Source: Macrococcoides bohemicum
Lineage (GTDB): Bacteria > Bacillota > Bacilli > Staphylococcales > Staphylococcaceae
Length of the DNA stretch: 64,000 nt
Direction of reading: 5' to 3'
Assembly (NCBI RefSeq): GCF_003259675.1
Contig: NZ_PZJG01000005.1
Location: forward strand, 62,001 to 126,000
Below, piece after piece: positions 58,829 to 64,000 of this stretch (position 1 is the first letter of the stretch; each line of letters begins with the position of its first letter). Both the position numbers and the translations under genes were made by a program. The notes under the pieces are model-generated. The model was not told where the DNA came from. It made no database searches and saw only the letters and a program-made list of their open reading frames with translations.

Positions 58829-59551
58829 ATGTCTGTAAATAGAGAGGTCGTCTTTATTAAAGATTGGATTTTAGAACAGATAAATTCAGGAAAATTTGAA
58901 CTGCATAGACCTTTACCATCGCAATACGAAATATCTCGAATGATCGATCGATCGAGAGATGATATAGAATTAGCTTTTCACGAATTAGTGACCGAAAAGA
59001 TTATTTCAGAACATTTTCAGGAAGGTTATTATATTAAGTCCAAACCAATATTTTTCTATCCAATTGATGAACTCAAAAGTATAACGAGTATGATAGAAGA
59101 AGGAGGACAATCAGCAGGTACAATGATGATAAGTCATGATATTGAACAACCTTCTATTGATGATAAACGCATATTAAATATTGAGGATGAATGCGATATT
59201 ACAGTTATCGAACGTATCAGAACAGCAAATGATGAGCCTATCGTATATTGCTTAGATAAGATTGTTGCAGCGCCCTTGGAGGGTGAACACGATATATTGA
59301 GCCATTCATTATTAGAAATTATGGATCGTACTAATGAACTTAAAATTGTGTATGCTGAAAGTGAAATCGAATCAATTGCATATGAACCGTATATTTCTAA
59401 TGCGTTGCAATGCACACCGGAAGAAAGCTTATTATTATTTAAACAAATCCATTATAATACACAAGATGAACCTGTATTATATTCATTGAATTATTTTAAA
59501 TCGAGTCAGGTACAATTCGTTATTCAAAGAAAAGTAAGGAGTATTCTATGA
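58829..59551 (+). CDS. ymfC: GntR-family regulator with UTRA domain, YmfC-like
   Basis: A 240-residue HutC-subfamily transcription factor. The N-terminal winged helix is visible in HRPLPSQYEISRMIDRSRDDIELAFHEL, and the C-terminal UTRA effector-binding domain covers about 85-235 (IERIRTANDEPIVYCLDKIV). The effector is unknown. A GTG at 58820 is in frame, but GGTGGAG lies correctly upstream of ATG 58829. It overlaps ymfF by ATGA, so it is coupled to the ymf peptidase genes. Confidence 0.88.
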   Translation: MSVNREVVFIKDWILEQINSGKFELHRPLPSQYEISRMIDRSRDDIELAFHELVTEKIISEHFQEGYYIKSKPIFFYPIDELKSITSMIEEGGQSAGTMMISHDIEQPSIDDKRILNIEDECDITVIERIRTANDEPIVYCLDKIVAAPLEGEHDILSHSLLEIMDRTNELKIVYAESEIESIAYEPYISNALQCTPEESLLLFKQIHYNTQDEPVLYSLNYFKSSQVQFVIQRKVRSIL

Positions 59552-60777
59552 CAATTAATTTACTGAACACAGAGAAATTTAAGACGGTATCAATTGTACT
59601 TAAATTTAAAGCACCTCTTGATATCGATACGATGAGCAGAAGAGCAATTTTATCTAAACTTATTCAAAAGACAACTGAAAAATATGCTGACGAACAGGCA
59701 ATGATTAATCATCTTGCATATTTATATGGTGCACATCTTTATAGTCATGTCATAAAACAAAACAATGCACATGTATTAACTGTAGGTATCGATATCATTA
59801 ATGATAAATATCTTATTAATGAAGATTTATTACAAAAGGCATTTCAATTACTACATGAGGTTATATACGCACCTAATATAGAAGGTGAGTCTTTTCGAGA
59901 AGAATTATTAACAACTGAGAAACATCTATTTAAAAATAAGTATGACGCTATAAAAGAGAATTTAGGCCAATATGGTTTCTATCAGTTATTAAAAACAATG
60001 TTTGAAGATGAGTCGATGCGTAATCCAAGTTTTGGAGATATACAAAAGTTAGAACTTGTTACAGGTGAAGAAGTTTATCAAGCATATAAAGCTATGTTAA
60101 AGGATGATGAAGCACATCTTTATATCGTTGGAGATGTAGATGAGTCGAGAGTTTCTAAACTAGCAAAAGAATATCTGGATTTACCCGAAAATAAAATTGA
60201 TTTAACACAGGTAAAATTAAAGGATATTCATACACCTCAGACAGTTGTTGAATACATTGAGACGAAGCAAGCACGTATTAATATGGGTTATAAGCTAAAT
60301 GTTAAACATCCTGAGAAAAGCTACTACGCATTTATTTTACTCAATCAAATATTTGGTGGTGATCCATCAAGCATGTTATTTACCAATGTGCGTGAAAAAT
60401 TGAGTTTAGCATATCAAATTCATAGTCAGATTGATGCAAGAAGCGGTATGTTATATGTACTCTCTGGTGTCAATCAGGATAAACGTCAGCAGGCGATTGA
60501 CACTATTAATGATGAATTTGAAAAGATTAGACAAGGTGATTTCGATAATGAACTATTGAATACAGCGAAACGTATGATTATTAATCAGAAGAAAGAATCA
60601 ATGGATCGACCGAAAGGCTTTGTAGAAATTGAGTTTTCTAATACGTTTGGTGCACACGTTGATGAAGTTGAATGGATAGAAGGTATACAGACAATAACGA
60701 AAGAAGATATTATAAATCTTGCACAAACAGGGGCTTTACATACTGTGTATTGTTTAACAAGTGAGGGAACAGAATGA
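59548..60777 (+). CDS. ymfF: Inactive-type M16 peptidase homologue YmfF
   Basis: A 409-residue M16-family protein without the HxxEH zinc motif: the corresponding N-terminal region reads LAYLYGAHLYSHV. The C-terminal half keeps the M16 substrate-binding pattern (NVREKLSLAYQIHSQID). M16 enzymes often pair an active and an inactive subunit, and YmfF lies directly before the active YmfH, with ATGA overlaps on both sides. A heterodimeric complex with YmfH is therefore likely (inference). Confidence 0.9.
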   Translation: MTINLLNTEKFKTVSIVLKFKAPLDIDTMSRRAILSKLIQKTTEKYADEQAMINHLAYLYGAHLYSHVIKQNNAHVLTVGIDIINDKYLINEDLLQKAFQLLHEVIYAPNIEGESFREELLTTEKHLFKNKYDAIKENLGQYGFYQLLKTMFEDESMRNPSFGDIQKLELVTGEEVYQAYKAMLKDDEAHLYIVGDVDESRVSKLAKEYLDLPENKIDLTQVKLKDIHTPQTVVEYIETKQARINMGYKLNVKHPEKSYYAFILLNQIFGGDPSSMLFTNVREKLSLAYQIHSQIDARSGMLYVLSGVNQDKRQQAIDTINDEFEKIRQGDFDNELLNTAKRMIINQKKESMDRPKGFVEIEFSNTFGAHVDEVEWIEGIQTITKEDIINLAQTGALHTVYCLTSEGTE

Positions 60778-62048
60778 AACAAACTTATTATAAAGCAATA
60801 GATGAAACATTATTTGAAACAGTATTAGATAATGGCATGCAGCTATTTATTATTCCAAAAAAAGGGTTTCAGAAATCGTATGTCACAATGACAACAAAGT
60901 ATGGATCTATACATAATGATTTTGTTAGACAAGATGGAACGAAAGTACATATGCCAAAAGGCATTGCACATTTTCTTGAACATAAAATGTTTGAGAAAGA
61001 AGATGGTGATATGTTTAACGTATTCTCAAAATATGGAAGTTCTGCCAATGCATTCACTTCATATGACAGAACAAGTTATTTATTTACTACTGTTGAATCA
61101 TTAAAAGAAAACATTAAATTATTAGTAAATATGTTACAAACTCCATATTTTACAAAAGAAAGTGTAGAAAAAGAAGTAGGTATCATTGCTGAAGAAATTA
61201 AAATGTATCAGGATCAGCCTAATTATCGCCTTTATTATCAGACTTTAAAAGCAATGTATCATACGCATCCAGTACGTGTTGATATTGCAGGTACAGTTGA
61301 AAGTATCAATGAGATTACTGATCAGACTTTATATGATTGCTATAATACATTCTATCATCCGAAGAATATGGTGATGTTTATTGTAGGGAATGTTGAACCG
61401 AAAGCAATGACCGAGTATATTAACGGCATTATCAAACCATTTAACACTTTTCAGCCAGTTAATATATTACCTTTTGAAGAACCTGCAGGTGTAGTACTTA
61501 ATGAGGTTAAGTCGATTGATAATGTGCAAATGGATAAATTAATGCTTGGTATTAAAACAGATAATTTTAAAAGTACAGATAACTTAATATTAACTGAACT
61601 CAAGATACTTTTTGCTTTAGATATGCTTTTTGGAGAACAAACAGATTTTTATCAGTCACTGTTGAAAGAACAATTAATAGATGATTCTTTCGGATTTAAT
61701 TTTACGATAGAGCCAACTTTCTCACATATGTTTATAGCTGGTGCCACTCGCGATGCCGAAAGATTAAAGCAACGGATAATCAGTCAATTATATAACTTTG
61801 ACTTATTAAAAGACCAAAAATCCTTTGATTTAATTGTACGTCAAACCATCGGTGAATATGTTTCAAGCATGAATAGCCCTGAATATATTGCGAATCAGTT
61901 TACACGATATTTCTTCAATGATGTTATATTATTCGATATTCTGCCACTTTTAGAACAACTGACATTAGCTGAGTGCATTGAAACTTATAAAAGTACATTA
62001 AATAATGCTCATATTACGGATAGTAGAATTGTGAAGCGCAATGGGTAA
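60774..62048 (+). CDS. ymfH: M16 zinc metallopeptidase YmfH
   Basis: A 424-residue active-type M16 peptidase with the HFLEH motif (His66, Glu69, His70) and a downstream Glu in VEKEVGIIAEEIKMYQDQPNYR. It overlaps ymfF by 4 bases and ymfI by 8. The ymfF-ymfH pair is conserved near the pnp-spoIIIE region in Bacillus. Substrate is unknown; roles in peptide or signal-peptide turnover have been suggested for relatives. Confidence 0.92.
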   Translation: MKQTYYKAIDETLFETVLDNGMQLFIIPKKGFQKSYVTMTTKYGSIHNDFVRQDGTKVHMPKGIAHFLEHKMFEKEDGDMFNVFSKYGSSANAFTSYDRTSYLFTTVESLKENIKLLVNMLQTPYFTKESVEKEVGIIAEEIKMYQDQPNYRLYYQTLKAMYHTHPVRVDIAGTVESINEITDQTLYDCYNTFYHPKNMVMFIVGNVEPKAMTEYINGIIKPFNTFQPVNILPFEEPAGVVLNEVKSIDNVQMDKLMLGIKTDNFKSTDNLILTELKILFALDMLFGEQTDFYQSLLKEQLIDDSFGFNFTIEPTFSHMFIAGATRDAERLKQRIISQLYNFDLLKDQKSFDLIVRQTIGEYVSSMNSPEYIANQFTRYFFNDVILFDILPLLEQLTLAECIETYKSTLNNAHITDSRIVKRNG

Positions 62049-62751
62049 ATATCTCGTTATTGGAGCAAGTGGTGATATTGGCAAACAAATAACACATGAT
62101 TTGTTATTTAAAGGGCATGAAGTAATTGCGCATTATAATAATACGGACATTACTGCTTTACAAAATGAATTTCAAAATGAAGCAATAAGTTTTGTTCAAT
62201 TTGATTTAAGTAAACCACTTTATGAAAATCCATTACAGGACTGGATGACAAGTTATCTGGATGGTATGATCTATACAGCAGGAACTGCTTATTATGCACC
62301 TATACAAGAAGTGACAACTGAAGCTATGGATGCTCAATATCATATTCACTTTTCAAACCTTGTAAAGTTAACTCAATTTGTTTTGAGTGGTATGCAAAAC
62401 AATGAGTATGGCCGCATTGTTGTAATCAGCTCAATTTGGGGAGAAACTGGCAGTGCAACTGAATCCATCTATAGTGGCATGAAAGCAGCACAAATTGGCT
62501 TTATTAAATCCATGGCGAAAGAACTTATACAAACAAACATTACAGCAAATGTTGTAACACCCGGTGTAGTTAATGGTAAAATGACATTACAGTTAAATGA
62601 AGAAGATATACAATTATTAATATCACAATTACCACAACAAAGGTTCATTTCACCGAAAGAAATTAGTCATACTGTATTGTATTTACTAGATGATTTATCA
62701 CAATCTATTACGGGTACAGTACAAAGCGTGAATGGTGGTTGGTATATATAG
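62041..62751 (+). CDS. ymfI: Short-chain dehydrogenase/reductase YmfI (FabG-like)
   Basis: A 236-residue SDR. The nucleotide-binding GASGDIG (8-14) and the catalytic YxxxK in YSGMKAAQIGF (near 148) with the upstream Ser in VVISSIWGETGS are visible. SDRs near here are called YmfI, from which an elongation-factor-like fatty-acid role has been proposed. The ATG overlaps ymfH by 8 bases and the next gene follows with no gap. Confidence 0.88.
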   Translation: MGKYLVIGASGDIGKQITHDLLFKGHEVIAHYNNTDITALQNEFQNEAISFVQFDLSKPLYENPLQDWMTSYLDGMIYTAGTAYYAPIQEVTTEAMDAQYHIHFSNLVKLTQFVLSGMQNNEYGRIVVISSIWGETGSATESIYSGMKAAQIGFIKSMAKELIQTNITANVVTPGVVNGKMTLQLNEEDIQLLISQLPQQRFISPKEISHTVLYLLDDLSQSITGTVQSVNGGWYI

Positions 62752-62762
62752 GGGGTTTGTTA

Positions 62763-63557
62763 ATGACAGTAATTCAGGAAACGAAAGAATGGTATCTTGA
62801 ATATGAAATTAAGATTAACAGAGCTGGTTTACTTGGAGATGTTTCAAGTTTACTTGGTGTTCTTGGCATCAGTATCATAACAATTAATGGTGTTGATCAA
62901 GGTGTCCGTGGGTTATTAATTAAAACAGATGATCTTGAAAAAGTGACGCGTTTTGAAAATATTATCAGTCAGTTAGAAGATATTGAAATCATAAAACTAC
63001 GAAAACCTTTGTTACAGGACCGTTTAGCGGTTAGACATGGTCAGCATATTGAAAGAGATAATAAAAATAAGCATATCTTTAAATTTGTGCGTAAAGATTT
63101 AGGTATCCTTGTAGATTTAATGGCGGAGTTGTTTAAGCAGGATGGCAACCTGGTGATTGGTGTGCGAGGGATGCCACGTGTAGGGAAAACAGAATCTGTC
63201 GTTGCTGCAAGTGTTTGTGCGCATAAGAAGTGGTTATTTATTTCTTCTACGATGATTAAACAAACCGTTCGTAATAAATTGTATAAGGGCGAGTATGATG
63301 ATAAGCATATCTTTATCATAGATGGCGCTTTGACTATTAAACAAAATGCTGAACATCTTAATCTTGTGAGAGAAGTTATGTCATTGCCTACAACAAAAGT
63401 TATAGAGCATCCAGATTTATTTGTACAGAAAACAGATTACACTTTAGAAGATTTTGATTATATTATAGAATTACGTGAAACAGAAGATCAGGAAATTACG
63501 TACGAAAAGTTATCAAAGAACAGTTTATTTGATAATGACGAATTTGCGTTCTTTTAA
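62763..63557 (+). CDS. ymfK: YmfK (DUF3388) protein with ACT-like N-terminus and P-loop
   Basis: A 264-residue protein of the DUF3388/YmfK family, function unknown. The N-terminus (about 8-80) reads like an ACT small-molecule binding domain: INRAGLLGDVSSLLGVLGIS. A Walker A motif, GMPRVGKT (136-143), follows, with a possible Walker B in HIFIIDGALT near 190. A GTG/ATG upstream in frame at 62739 overlaps ymfI; the run of five G at 62751-62755 supports ATG 62763. It precedes rodZ as in B. subtilis ymfK-ymfM. Confidence 0.85.
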   Translation: MTVIQETKEWYLEYEIKINRAGLLGDVSSLLGVLGISIITINGVDQGVRGLLIKTDDLEKVTRFENIISQLEDIEIIKLRKPLLQDRLAVRHGQHIERDNKNKHIFKFVRKDLGILVDLMAELFKQDGNLVIGVRGMPRVGKTESVVAASVCAHKKWLFISSTMIKQTVRNKLYKGEYDDKHIFIIDGALTIKQNAEHLNLVREVMSLPTTKVIEHPDLFVQKTDYTLEDFDYIIELRETEDQEITYEKLSKNSLFDNDEFAFF

Positions 63558-63575
63558 GCTGTAAAGGGGGCAATT

Positions 63576-64000
63576 ATGAAACCAATCGGACAAATATTAC
63601 GTTCAAAACGTGAGTCGTTAGGTATGACATTAATAGATTTAGAGAAAAAAGTGAAAATTCAAAAGAAATACATAGAAATGATTGAGAAAAATGAGTTTGA
63701 TCGTTTGCCTAATCCTGACTATACACGAGGTTTTATAGAGAAATATGCAAAAGCAGTTAATTTAAATGCAGAAAATCTATTGAAAGAGCATCAAAATGAA
63801 TTACCAACTAAAAAACTAAGTGCTAAAGAAGCAAGTAAACTCATTAAAAATACACAAACAACACGAAGTACAGATCAAAGTGTGCAAAAATTACTTGCAT
63901 GGCTGTTAGGGATTATTCTTATAATGTTTTTAATTTGGCTTATATTTTCACAGTTTATCTTCACAGATAAAAATAGTGAGTGGCAGGCAGAAGATATTAA
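63576..64000 (+). CDS. rodZ: RodZ family HTH membrane protein (3' truncated)
   Basis: Elongasome protein that anchors MreB to the membrane. The 141 visible residues start MKPIGQILRSKRESLGMTLI with an HTH_25 helix-turn-helix (about 1-65; LPNPDYTRGFIEKYA is typical of RodZ), then a polar linker, and one membrane helix (about 105-128, KLLAWLLGIILIMFLIWLIF). The extracytoplasmic domain is cut off by the window end. AAGGGGG precedes the ATG, 18 bases after ymfK. The gene corresponds to B. subtilis ymfM. Confidence 0.9.
   Translation, partial: MKPIGQILRSKRESLGMTLIDLEKKVKIQKKYIEMIEKNEFDRLPNPDYTRGFIEKYAKAVNLNAENLLKEHQNELPTKKLSAKEASKLIKNTQTTRSTDQSVQKLLAWLLGIILIMFLIWLIFSQFIFTDKNSEWQAEDI

Noticed and set aside
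59548-60777. YmfF as an active metallopeptidase or as a frameshifted one
   Set aside because: No HxxEH anywhere in the N-terminal half, but the frame is intact and full length, consistent with the known inactive partner class rather than damage.

Overview
The window is a low-GC Firmicutes chromosome segment, about 64 kb, almost entirely protein-coding. The sequence similarity I recall (SMC, FtsY, RNase J2, XerC, HslV, UppS, RbgA) and the gene order smc-ftsY-ylxM-ffh ... xerC-hslVU-codY-rpsB-tsf-pyrH-frr-uppS-cdsA-dxr-rseP-proS-polC-rimP-nusA-infB-rbfA-truB-ribF-rpsO-pnp-rnjB-spoIIIE-ymf cluster point to the family Staphylococcaceae. The divergence from Staphylococcus aureus and the accessory inserts make Macrococcus or a close relative my best guess (inference, not tested).

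Layout. 1-6.9 kb: end of smc, SRP genes (ftsY, ylxM, ffh), a separately promoted luciferase-like monooxygenase, then rpsP-khpA-rimM-trmD-rplS. 7.0-15.7 kb: a minus-strand five-gene operon for surface glycosylation (GT2 glycosyltransferase, GtrA flippase, two tandem YfhO-type membrane enzymes, a DUF2079 membrane protein), inserted between rplS and rbgA and closed by its own terminator. 15.8-23.1 kb: rbgA-rnhB, sucCD with a CcpA-type cre site inside the promoter, dprA, topA. 23.2-31.8 kb: trmFO, xerC-hslV-hslU-codY, rpsB, tsf, pyrH, frr. 31.9-42.2 kb: uppS-cdsA-dxr-rseP, proS, polC. 42.3-46.8 kb: the rimP-nusA-ylxR-ylxQ-infB operon.

46.9-48.2 kb is an insert between infB and rbfA. It holds a NERD-domain protein and a four-copy tandem array of a 61-bp unit carrying a 31-bp palindromic hairpin, followed by a perfect consensus sigma-A promoter for rbfA. 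This array is the most unusual DNA structure in the window. 48.2-53.1 kb: rbfA-truB-ribF-rpsO-pnp, with an S15-type leader before rpsO and a terminator-like hairpin over the truB ribosome binding site. 53.2-64 kb: an M16 peptidase, an 84-residue orphan gene with its own promoter and terminator, RNase J2, SpoIIIE/FtsK, and the ymfC-F-H-I-K-M(rodZ) cluster, with rodZ cut by the window end.

Most genes belong to core information processing: protein targeting, ribosome assembly and maturation, tRNA modification, replication, DNA topology, RNA decay. They are joined to envelope and isoprenoid synthesis (uppS, cdsA, dxr, rseP). I saw no tRNA, rRNA, CRISPR, insertion sequence or prophage. The candidates for new biology are the duplicated YfhO/DUF2079 glycosylation operon, the NERD gene with its palindromic repeat array, several possible RNA or operator elements (rpsB leader, truB hairpin, palindromes before xerC and trmFO), and small oddities in conserved proteins (HslV N-terminus, RNase J2 active site, YmfK architecture).
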